Shown here: in pieces, positions 29,685 through 35,382 of the stretch | Numbering within the stretch: position 1 is the stretch's first letter | How the letters are laid out: the number at the start of each line of letters is the position of its first letter | From: Anaerolineae bacterium | Lineage (GTDB): Bacteria; Chloroflexota; Anaerolineae; 4572-78; J111 | Assembly (NCBI GenBank): GCA_020433835.1 | Contig: JAGRBY010000007.1 | Location: 1-35,382 of the forward strand | Direction: 5' to 3' | Length of the DNA stretch: 35,382 bases | Program-made: the position numbers and the translations under genes | The notes under the pieces: model-generated | Told to the model about the DNA's origin: nothing | The model's database searches: none | Seen by the model: only the letters and a program-made list of their open reading frames with translations

Positions 29685-31297
29685 GCCATACCAAAAATCG
29701 AGCCGTGGTTTTGCACTCAAAAGAAACTGAAGAGGCGCTAATTGGCTGCATTCTCATTCACTCCAAAGGTGTCTTTTCAGAAATCGAAGAAACGGGGATC
29801 GAGTCTAGTGACTTCTATTTTGAAAAATTACGTTGGATTTTTGAGGCCGCTCAACACCTTCACTCTCAAGGTATAGCGGTTGACGTAGTTACCCTACCCG
29901 ATGAACTGACCGAACGGGGCCAGATTCAGAGCGTCGGCGGGAGTTATTATTTGGCTCAGTTGCTCAACAGAACGCCAACTTCTACCCATGCAGCCCATTA
30001 CGCAAAAAAAGTAAAGGATTATTCTACCAAACGCCAGCGTCTAGATATCTCGCGCCGATTGGCTGCCGAACACAACGACGAGTCGGCTTACGCGGCCATT
30101 CTGAAAGAGGCGGCAAGTGTTGTCACAAAACCCAGCACCAAAACCACCTGGACGCTCAAAGAACTGCTAGCCGCCGAATTTACAGATCCGGAATGGATCA
30201 TACCCGGCATTTTGCCGCTGGGCGGGCTAGCCATCTTGGCCGGGCGTCCCAAGCTGGGCAAAAGTTGGCTGGCCCTCCAGTGGGTGCTGGCCACCGGCAA
30301 CGGCGGACGGGTGTTTGGTGAACAGGTTCGGAAATGCAAGGTTTTATATCTAGTGTTAGAGGATTCGCCACGTCGTTTGAAGTCCAGAATCAAAAAACAA
30401 CTTGAAAATGAGTTGACACCGTTGGATCTAGATAATATCCATTTTGAGTTTGCATGGCCAGACCTAAAAGACGGTGGTATAGCAAAACTAGAAGATATGA
30501 TCGCTCGCAACGGTTATGAGTTGGTTGTCATTGATACCATCTCTCGAGCTGCTAACTTCCGACAAAAAGAAGTCGAAGACGTAACGGGACTGTATGACCC
30601 GATTCAACGACTGGCTTTGGAATTTGGTTGTACGATTCTTCTCATTGATCACCACCGAAAACCAGCCGGCGATATAACCAATTTGATTGATGACGTTTCC
30701 GGCGCAACCGGTAAAACCGGCGTGGCTGACACAATCATAGGCCTCTACCGCAAACGAATGGAGACAGTGGCCACACTGAAAGCCACCGGCCGGGACCAAG
30801 ACGAAAAAGAACTGGCTGTAAAATTCGATAAGGAGTTCTGTTGCTGGCAATATCTTGGTGAATCCGATGAAGTGGCTAAGACTGAAGGTCGCCAAGAGAT
30901 TCTGGACGCTCTTGATGACTTTGGAGGAGAGGCAACTGTAACCAAATTAGCCGATTATCTTCATAAAGATAAGGGTTACATCTCTAGAGCTTTAGCAAAA
31001 ATGGAGGTTGAAGGGATTGTTATTCAGCCTAAAAACCGTGGACCGTATCAGAGAAAAGATTATCAACAACAAGGTCAACAAGGTCAACAAGGTCAACAAG
31101 GTCAACAAGGTCAACAAGGTCAACAAGGTCAACAAACCGACAGTGTTGACCTCTTGGGCTTTAATGACTTCGACGAAATGGCCGATCATTCACGAAACGG
31201 GCACCAAAACGGACGTACGCAGCCCTACCTTGACGATCTTAATCCGCCCGATCCTGATGTTGGCCCGTTGAATTACTACAGTCATTATGATGACTGA
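29681..31297 (+). CDS. DnaB-N / RepA-like (AAA_25) replicative helicase of the element
   Basis: The 538-residue protein begins with a DnaB N-terminal-like domain (about 10-115: KETEEALIGCILIHSKG ... VGGSYYLAQLLNRTPTSTHAAHYA). A RecA-fold ATPase like RepA/RSF1010 and phage helicases follows, with Walker A GRPKLGKSW (188-196), VLYLVLEDSPRRL and Walker B LVVIDTISR. Then come LIDHHRKP and a winged-helix part (EILDALDDFGGEATVTKLADYLHKDKGYISRAL). The tail holds seven GQQ repeats and an acidic end. Such proteins load or drive replication of plasmids and integrative elements. The GQQ tract is encoded by a perfect 9-base array. Confidence 0.85.
   Translation: MSHTKNRAVVLHSKETEEALIGCILIHSKGVFSEIEETGIESSDFYFEKLRWIFEAAQHLHSQGIAVDVVTLPDELTERGQIQSVGGSYYLAQLLNRTPTSTHAAHYAKKVKDYSTKRQRLDISRRLAAEHNDESAYAAILKEAASVVTKPSTKTTWTLKELLAAEFTDPEWIIPGILPLGGLAILAGRPKLGKSWLALQWVLATGNGGRVFGEQVRKCKVLYLVLEDSPRRLKSRIKKQLENELTPLDLDNIHFEFAWPDLKDGGIAKLEDMIARNGYELVVIDTISRAANFRQKEVEDVTGLYDPIQRLALEFGCTILLIDHHRKPAGDITNLIDDVSGATGKTGVADTIIGLYRKRMETVATLKATGRDQDEKELAVKFDKEFCCWQYLGESDEVAKTEGRQEILDALDDFGGEATVTKLADYLHKDKGYISRALAKMEVEGIVIQPKNRGPYQRKDYQQQGQQGQQGQQGQQGQQGQQGQQTDSVDLLGFNDFDEMADHSRNGHQNGRTQPYLDDLNPPDPDVGPLNYYSHYDD
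31073..31135 (+). repeat. Seven perfect copies of GGTCAACAA
   Basis: The 9-base unit is repeated seven times without change inside the helicase gene, encoding (GQQ)7. The lack of any synonymous variation shows either recent expansion or selection on the DNA itself. Inverted copies occur downstream at 31306-31332. Confidence 0.95.
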
Positions 31298-31305
31298 TTG
31301 TTGTT

Positions 31306-31332
31306 CGTTGACTCTGTTGACCTTGTTGACTT
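31306..31332 (+). repeat. Three inverted 9-base units matching the array
   Basis: CGTTGACTC, TGTTGACCT and TGTTGACTT follow each other with a strict 9-base period, 9 bases after the helicase stop. They are reverse-complement versions of the GGTCAACAA unit, in noncoding DNA. Confidence 0.8.
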
Positions 31333-31377
31333 GGTAATTTCAGTGAACCAGTGTTGATGAGAAAGGATTATTAAATC

Positions 31378-31572
31378 ATGCCCGAACAAAAGCAACTCTA
31401 CGACCTTCACGATCACACCCTCAGTTTCACTCTACGCGGAGCATCGCTGTCGCGATTGGTCGAAATAGCAATGCAGTCCAACCAACGCGACAAACTCGAA
31501 TTAAGGCCGGCAGCGACGCCGGACGAACGGCGGATCGAGGCCGCGCTGAAGAAATTGAGACGGCAATTTTAA
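31378..31572 (+). CDS. Small element protein of unknown function
   Basis: The 64-residue product starts at an ATG with AGAAAGGA upstream. It contains LYDLHDHTLSFTLRGASLSR then a helical, basic C-terminus (DERRIEAALKKLRRQF). It is not recognised. It lies after the helicase and before a repeat-rich noncoding gap. Confidence 0.55.
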   Translation: MPEQKQLYDLHDHTLSFTLRGASLSRLVEIAMQSNQRDKLELRPAATPDERRIEAALKKLRRQF

Positions 31573-31728
31573 CTACCACCAGATTACGCCCAAATTACAC
31601 CCGGAATCTACACCACATGTACACCGAACCTGCACCAGAATCTACCAGAATTTAAACCGTCCCCAAACCGTCCCCAAACCGCTACCAGAATCTGGCCGAA
31701 TCTAAACCCCCGTCAAACGGAGTGACGA
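31573..31728. repeat. Noncoding gap with short direct repeats
   Basis: The gap contains AAACCGTCCCC in tandem (31654-31664 and 31665-31675, then a partial copy) and ACCAGAATCT-type units at 31634, 31644 (ending TT) and 31684. The low-G, high-C composition and repeats could mark a protein-binding or replication region. Confidence 0.5.
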
Positions 31729-31908
31729 ATGATAAAAATAAAACCATCAATTATTTTAGCTGCAATTTGCTGGGCCAGCCTTTTCATTCTGACCTGGTCA
31801 ATTGTTTTGAATATTGTACCAGTCGATCTGGTGCGCGGCGCGTCGGTGGCTGTTTTTTCTCGCGGTCGGCGTTATCGCGTCGGCTATGGCATCGGATCGA
31901 AAACTTAA
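31729..31908 (+). CDS. Small single-TM membrane protein
   Basis: A 59-residue frame starts at the ATG at 31729 with CGGAGTGA upstream. It has one clear membrane helix (IILAAICWASLFILTWSIVL, about 8-27) followed by a basic tail (SRGRRYRVGYGIGSKT). The stop is followed within 12 bases by the next start with AAAGGAG between, so spacing is operon-like. It may be a membrane partner of the element ATPase or an exclusion-type protein; neither is proven. Confidence 0.6.
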   Translation: MIKIKPSIILAAICWASLFILTWSIVLNIVPVDLVRGASVAVFSRGRRYRVGYGIGSKT

Positions 31909-31919
31909 AGGAGCAAGTA

Positions 31920-32258
31920 ATGTTAATAGATGAATTAAAAACCCTACCCGAGTCCGAACAGATCCGGCTATTGGCCGAATCCTTCCCGGCTCACGTGCTC
32001 GACTACGCCGCCGATCTTCGTCTCGCAAATGATGGCCGGGCCGAAGAGTCAGAACGCCGGCGGTCTATATCGGCGCTTGTGACTGAGACAGTCGAACGGG
32101 CCAAAACGGGCCGACAACGAATGATCGACGATTTGGAACGGTTGAACGGCTATCCCAGCAATCCACGCAAGCAGTCGGTCACCCGGCCAGCGACGCCGGA
32201 AGAGACAATGAACTCCACCAAAGAAAAATTTAAATTACTAACAGGAAAAGAGGTTTAA
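31920..32258 (+). CDS. Element protein, helical, unknown function
   Basis: The 112-residue product starts at the ATG at 31920 after AAAGGAG. A longer frame exists upstream, but it would overlap the small membrane gene in another frame and lacks a ribosome binding site. The product is helical and charged (LIDELKTLPESEQIRLLAESFPAHVLDYAADLRLA). No family is recognised. The next gene starts 2 bases after its stop. Confidence 0.65.
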   Translation: MLIDELKTLPESEQIRLLAESFPAHVLDYAADLRLANDGRAEESERRRSISALVTETVERAKTGRQRMIDDLERLNGYPSNPRKQSVTRPATPEETMNSTKEKFKLLTGKEV

Positions 32259-32260
32259 TC

Positions 32261-32635
32261 GTGAATCCCAACAATTTTTTAACCGATGAACAACGCGAGC
32301 TTCGTCGTCGCGCTCAACTCGACAAGGTAGCCCAGCAGCTCAACAAGAGCGCCGGCCATGCCGCCAACGCGCGCCGCTATGCCGCCCACCGGCCCGGCGC
32401 GCCGACGTTCGACGTGGTCGGACATTTGACGAAGGACACCGCGCCGGATGAGCCGGGAATCGTCGATCTACTGTTCCCAAATGAACGGTTTGTAAAATCA
32501 ATTCTCGAAAAACAGCAGCAGCATCAGGGCCAGGGTACCAAAACCAAAGCCGGCAAATTCATTAGCGACGTTCAGAAAGCCGTTGCCGACAAACTGGCGT
32601 CTGAGGACTGGTATAAAAACCTAACCGGCCGGTAA
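32261..32635 (+). CDS. Element protein, unknown function
   Basis: The 124-residue product starts with GTG at 32261 after AAGAGG. It is helical and rich in Ala, Arg and Gln (DEQRELRRRAQLDKVAQQLNKSAGHAANARRYAAH), then a middle part with TFDVVGHL, and a C-terminus DVQKAVADKLASEDWYKNLTGR. Its stop codon lies within the first copy of a GGTAACC repeat cluster. It is not recognised. Confidence 0.65.
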   Translation: MNPNNFLTDEQRELRRRAQLDKVAQQLNKSAGHAANARRYAAHRPGAPTFDVVGHLTKDTAPDEPGIVDLLFPNERFVKSILEKQQQHQGQGTKTKAGKFISDVQKAVADKLASEDWYKNLTGR

Positions 32636-32712
32636 CCTCATGGTGACCGGTAACCTCATGGACGCCGAAATTTTGGTAACCCCATGCACTCATGGTAACC
32701 CCATGCACTCAT
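32631..32712 (+). repeat. Four iteron-like GGTAACCYCATG repeats
   Basis: Copies start at 32631, 32649, 32675 and 32694. The first two are 18-base units beginning GGTAACCTCATGG. The last two are identical 19-base units, GGTAACCCCATGCACTCAT. Spacings of 18, 26 and 19 bases place most on the same helix face to within a base or two. This is typical of replication iterons or clustered operator sites. Confidence 0.8.
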
Positions 32713-32731
32713 TTTTTCTGGAGCCGACTCA

Positions 32732-33035
32732 ATGTCCGAAAAAAACGAAAAAGAGCCATATACGCTGAAGCAAGCTATTGCGCTGGCCGTGTGTTTAATC
32801 GAATTTGAGATCGAATGTCCATCAGTCAAACCGTGTCCGCGCGATTGGGCCGAAGATTTGGCCGCCGCCAAAAAAAACACTCAGATCGGCGCTAGAGGAA
32901 CTCACACCACCGCCGCCCGATCTGTCGCAGCTAACGCAGGAGCAAGCGCAATCCGAGCGGGTCGGCAAAAAGGCCGGCCTCACCGGGCCGCGAGTCCGCG
33001 CGGCGAATCTGACTCAATACGAGATTTTGAGGTGA
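32732..33035 (+). CDS. Element gene split by a +1 shift at an A8 tract
   Basis: The frame starting at the ATG at 32732 (GGAG upstream) reads MSEKNEKEPYTLKQAIALAV and on to DWAEDLAAAKK at an A8 run (32870-32877). After the run the continuing frame gives a low-quality basic sequence that stays open to 33094. The +1 frame gives TLRSALEELTPPPPDLSQLT and a helical end up to a stop at 33035. The latter looks like the natural continuation, giving about 100 residues. Either one A is extra (assembly or sequencing error, or mutation), or slippage at A8 makes the full product. The function is unknown. Confidence 0.55.
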
Positions 33036-33037
33036 GC

Positions 33038-33094
33038 ATGAAACGACGTAGAAAACGCCGACAACTTAGCGTAATGAAGGCATTGGTTGGATAA
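33038..33094 (+). CDS. Possible 18-residue basic peptide
   Basis: An ATG at 33038, preceded by GAGGTGA two to eight bases upstream, opens a short frame reading MKRRRKRRQLSVMKALVG. It begins 2 bases after the +1-frame stop of the split gene. It could instead be the tail of the unshifted frame. Confidence 0.25.
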   Translation: MKRRRKRRQLSVMKALVG

Positions 33095-33108
33095 AAATCC
33101 ATTTTCTT

Positions 33109-33144
33109 TGCCACGAAAAATAAAACTTTCCATTTTTCGTGGCA
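33109..33144. terminator. 13-bp hairpin at the end of the plus-strand element genes
   Basis: TGCCACGAAAAAT (33109-33121) pairs perfectly with ATTTTTCGTGGCA (33132-33144). The A/T part of the stem gives a T-run inside it, and it may end transcription in both directions between convergent genes. Confidence 0.6.
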
Positions 33145-33161
33145 GGAAAAATGAACCGGGT

Positions 33162-33215
33162 GAATCGGCCCTACTCTCTACTGAGGGGGCCGATTCTGGC
33201 CCTACGGGGCCGGTA
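33162..33215. terminator. Further GC-rich hairpins between convergent genes
   Basis: GAATCGGCCC (33162-33171) pairs with GGGCCGATTC (33187-33196). Just after it, CCCTAC pairs with GTAGGG around a short loop. No T-run follows. These may block read-through into the antitoxin gene. Confidence 0.45.
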
Positions 33216-33249
33216 GGGGGTGTGGGGTAGAGGGTAGGTTGAGAGGGAC

Positions 33250-33579
33250 TTAGATACAAATTACTTCTTGTGGTGCATCGTCTTCTTGGCGCGGAGTAAT
33301 CTGAATGGTTACTTTGCGATCCAACTTGTTGAGAAATTCAAAAAGCCGCCCTTCGGAAAATAAGTGATATTTGCCATTCATAAGTTTCGAGACTTCGGCC
33401 TGATCTATATCCAGAAGTTCAGCGATCTCTCGCTGTTTCAGATTTCGCTCTTTGAGAATCATGCGAACAGGATGGCCGATTCTGGCTCGCAAGAAAAGAT
33501 CGTCAGCATCCTCAAGACCTAAATCGGCGAAGACATTACCGCTGCCGATTTCATAATCAAATTTATCTTCGTTACTCAT
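33250..33579 (-). CDS. HigA-type XRE antitoxin (HTH)
   Basis: The 109-residue protein holds a helix-turn-helix (RMILKERNLKQREIAELLDIDQAEVSKLMNGKYHLFSEGRLFEFLNKL), as in the HTH_37/HigA2 group. It follows the toxin gene with an ATGA overlap, as usual for higBA-type modules. It should bind the toxin and repress the shared promoter. The N-terminal 30 acidic residues probably contact the toxin. Confidence 0.9.
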   Translation of the reverse strand: MSNEDKFDYEIGSGNVFADLGLEDADDLFLRARIGHPVRMILKERNLKQREIAELLDIDQAEVSKLMNGKYHLFSEGRLFEFLNKLDRKVTIQITPRQEDDAPQEVICI

Positions 33580-33926
33580 TTCTGTTTCTCCATTTCCAAC
33601 GCTTGCTGATATCGACGCTTTATTAAATCTACATCCTGCTTTGGTGTCTCAATCCCTCGCTTTGATTTCTTCTGAAAAGCGTGTAATACGTAAAGTTTTT
33701 CGCCTATTTGGACAGCATAAACAACTCGATAAGCGTTCTTGTCAAAACGAACAGAAATCTCGAATACTCCAGAACCAACGCTTTTAAACGGCTTTGCGGT
33801 TGGGGGCATTTCTCCTTTCTGGGCATCATAGAGTGCCGAACCGACATCTCGTTTTACTTCTGGTGGAAACCTTCTAACCTGCTTACGAGAATCACCCAAC
33901 CAAATAATGGTTCTAGCGTCTTTCAA
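33576..33926 (-). CDS. HigB/Gp49-family RelE-like toxin
   Basis: The 116-residue protein matches the phage Gp49/HigB2 family: IIWLGDSRKQVRRFPPEVKRDVGSALYDAQKGEMPPTAKPFKSVGSGVFEISVRFDKNAYRVVYAVQIGEKLYVLHAFQKKSKRGI with the conserved basic FxKKS and Arg residues of ribosome-dependent mRNA interferases. The start is a TTG with AAAGGAG upstream. With the following antitoxin it forms a type II toxin-antitoxin pair that would stabilise the element. Confidence 0.92.
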   Translation of the reverse strand: MKDARTIIWLGDSRKQVRRFPPEVKRDVGSALYDAQKGEMPPTAKPFKSVGSGVFEISVRFDKNAYRVVYAVQIGEKLYVLHAFQKKSKRGIETPKQDVDLIKRRYQQALEMEKQK

Positions 33927-33938
33927 ATTCTCTCCTTT

Positions 33939-33958
33939 TTATGAGTATTTTCTCATAA
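33939..33958. promoter_or_regulatory. Operator-like inverted repeat before the toxin-antitoxin pair
   Basis: TTATGAG and CTCATAA flank a six-base spacer, ending 13 bases before the toxin start and close to its ribosome binding site. This is where the antitoxin-toxin complex would bind for autorepression. Confidence 0.55.
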
Positions 33959-34094
33959 GTTTAGTTTGATTGCAAGTTATTCGTTCAGTTTTAAGGTTTG
34001 GCTCGAATATTTGGAATAATTCAGACTTAGATCCGGCTGTGTTGTATGATCCGACTGGGGCTGAAATTTCGAGGTGGCAATAGGGTAGCAAGCC

Positions 34095-35012
34095 TTACTC
34101 ATACGGCACGAAATCACTCACCGTCGATTCCAAATTCAAATCCAAATTCAAATACCGCTGCGTTGTTTTCACGCTCGCATGCCCGAGCAATCGCGATATC
34201 TGCGTAATCGGCACGCCGGCCTCATAACCCAATTGCGCGAACGTCCGCCGCAAATCGTGAGGCGCGAGATCCGGCTTGCCGATAGACGCACCCGCCGCCG
34301 CAACGATCTTGAAAATGCCGACGGTGGAGATCGACTCCCCTATGCACCCGGTCTTGTCGATGGACCGCGCGATCCGCTCATCCGGTCCGGCTACCAGCAC
34401 CATGCGCCATTTGGCGATATCGCTGGCCAGCGCCGCTTTAATCGGCACGGCCCGCCGCTTGTCGCCCTTACCGGTTATGTCCAACACGGTCCGGAATCCA
34501 CGCGGAATCGGTTGCTGTTTGACGTCGGCAAACGTGAGGCCCGTTAGCTCCGAACGCCGGAGGCCAGCGCCTACAAGCAAGCCCAAAACGAGCTTATCAC
34601 GAAAACAACGGGCCGAGTCGTCTGCACACGTGGCCAGCAGCGTCCGTACTTCGGCTTGAGATAGCCACGTGTGCAATTTCCGGCCTTTTGGTGCCTTGAC
34701 CTGAATTGAGGCCTCTAACGCCTCAAGCCGGTAAATTATGGCCTGCACCGCGTCCACATTCTCCGGCGTCGCGCCGGACTTGGCTTCCAGCGCGACGGCC
34801 TTGTGCCAATGAGTCAGCGCCGATTTGAGGCATTGCCGGCCCGATGGCGTCAGCTCGCGAGCATACGCGCCCAGCGCCGCCGGGTCGGCGAAATCGACGC
34901 CGGCGGCAATGGCACGCTCGAGGGCTGCGCGGTACTTGACTTTCGACGACTCGGCCAGCGGGGCCTGGTCGATGAAGTCAAGAATCGAGAGCCTATTTTG
35001 CAGTGCTAGCAT
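34095..35012 (-). CDS. Tyrosine recombinase / integrase of the element
   Basis: The 305-residue protein has an N-terminal SAM-like core-binding domain (about 8-100) and a full tyrosine recombinase catalytic set. R152 is in GAGLRRSEL, K182 in TGKGDKRR, H252 and R255 in HDLRRTF, H278 in LLGHASVKTT, and the nucleophile is Y287 in QRYLNL. It resembles XerC/D-like and integron- or ICE-type integrases. It should catalyse integration and excision of the element between att sites. I could not find the att sites. A short frame overlaps its start by 20 bases. Confidence 0.93.
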   Translation of the reverse strand: MLALQNRLSILDFIDQAPLAESSKVKYRAALERAIAAGVDFADPAALGAYARELTPSGRQCLKSALTHWHKAVALEAKSGATPENVDAVQAIIYRLEALEASIQVKAPKGRKLHTWLSQAEVRTLLATCADDSARCFRDKLVLGLLVGAGLRRSELTGLTFADVKQQPIPRGFRTVLDITGKGDKRRAVPIKAALASDIAKWRMVLVAGPDERIARSIDKTGCIGESISTVGIFKIVAAAGASIGKPDLAPHDLRRTFAQLGYEAGVPITQISRLLGHASVKTTQRYLNLDLNLESTVSDFVPYE

Positions 35013-35070
35013 TAGCCTGTTTCAGTTCGTCCCGAATCTGATTCAATCTGTCGAGGTATTGCCGGCGCAT
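34993..35070 (-). CDS. Small ORF overlapping the integrase start, possibly truncated
   Basis: A 25-residue frame from the ATG at 35070 reads MRRQYLDRLNQIRDELKQAN and stops 20 bases into the integrase gene. In the same frame upstream the sequence stays protein-like (NWRRYWPHLTE) up to the end of the transposase gene. It may thus be the tail of a gene cut by the IS insertion, with the integrase translated by coupling. Confidence 0.35.
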   Translation of the reverse strand: MRRQYLDRLNQIRDELKQANASTAK

Positions 35071-35101
35071 TTCGGTTAAATGTGGCCAATACCTTCGCCA
35101 G

Positions 35102-35382
35102 TTAAAAAGTGTTAATAGAGCCAATTTGAGCGATCTGGGCGAAGATACGGTCAACAAAAATCGGCTCAGGCGGTTGCGGAAGTAATTTTAATGTTTCGGT
35201 TACGTACTTACGGCCTCGGAAGTGAGCTTTCAAGTCATTGACGCTGAAAGTCGGACAAGCCGGTTGGAAATAACGGATTAGGAGTTGTGAGACATTGACC
35301 ATAAACATTGCCAGATTCGCTGCATTGTAGAGGGGGGTCTGGTTGACATTCATAAAATCTTCCAGTCCCCAGAACTGTTTGG
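35102..35382 (-). mobile_element. C-terminal end of an IS transposase (cut by window edge)
   Basis: The frame is open from the right edge to a TAA at 35102 and reads KQFWGLEDFMNVNQTPLYNA, then NLAMFMVNVSQLLIRYFQ and a tail FSVNDLKAHFRGRKYVTETL. The FWG-EDFMNV-T-L-NA pattern and following hydrophobic helix look like the C-terminal part of DDE transposases of IS4/IS701-like type. The rest lies outside the window. The IS terminal repeat should be near 35075-35100 but cannot be identified from one end. Confidence 0.65.

Noticed and set aside
31073..31135. Array considered as CRISPR
   Set aside because: The units are 9 bases, contiguous and without spacers, and lie within a coding sequence. No cas genes are present.
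31722..31919. Upstream extension of the 31920 gene from an in-frame start at 31722
   Set aside because: It lacks a ribosome binding site and covers, in another frame, a convincing small membrane protein gene. AAAGGAG directly precedes the ATG at 31920.
26213..34010. GAATATTTG shared between the left flank (about 26213) and the region before the integrase end (about 34002) as possible att sites
   Set aside because: Nine bases of AT-rich sequence are expected by chance, and the position does not fit the integrase side of the element.

Overview
The window looks like chromosomal DNA of an uncultured Chloroflexota bacterium (Anaerolineae-like), carrying an integrated mobile element in its right quarter. 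This assignment is an inference. It rests on gene style: membrane proteins with long Thr/Pro/Glu-rich stalks, an AAA ATPase fused to a PD40 propeller, a YfhO-type membrane protein, GTG/TTG starts, and long single-strand gene runs. No 16S gene or ribosomal protein cluster is present to confirm it.

Left part (1-9600). The end of a TPR protein is followed by a minus-strand pair: a DUF1338/HglS-type dioxygenase and an SDR-fold protein lacking the usual YxxxK residues. A perfect LacI-family-like operator sits before the SDR gene. Next come hypA-hypB (nickel insertion for [NiFe] hydrogenase), an orphan HigA-type antitoxin, and the minus-strand operon lspA - small ORF - rluD. A YfhO-like membrane protein is divergent from lspA, and two single-domain response regulators follow.

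Middle part (9600-26200). A tRNA-Arg(TCT) with a clear promoter is followed by a haloacetate-dehalogenase-family hydrolase and a YfbR-like nucleotidase. Then come asd and thrC (aspartate-family amino acid synthesis), two stalked or anchored surface proteins, a GT39-like mannosyltransferase, and the AAA-TM-PD40 protein. A possible lipid module follows (alpha-oxoamine synthase, DAGK-type lipid kinase, methyltransferase). radC and a cupin end the chromosomal part. Several intergenic gaps hold REP- or MITE-like inverted repeats.

Right part (about 26300-35382). A compact run of small, overlapping plus-strand genes with strong ribosome binding sites forms an integrative-element module. It encodes a two-TM membrane-anchored FtsK/HerA-like ATPase, a ribbon-helix-helix regulator, a DnaB-N/RepA-like replicative helicase and many short unknown proteins. 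On the minus strand lie a HigB/HigA-type toxin-antitoxin pair and a tyrosine integrase, then the end of an IS transposase running off the edge. No relaxase, type IV secretion genes or capsid genes are seen. The combination of integrase, replication protein and one FtsK-like translocase recalls the AICE class of actinobacteria, which moves double-stranded DNA with a single FtsK-like pump. The element also holds a (GGTCAACAA)7 array with inverted copies, a four-copy GGTAACC iteron-like cluster, and a gene split at an A8 tract. These are the most interesting features of the window.
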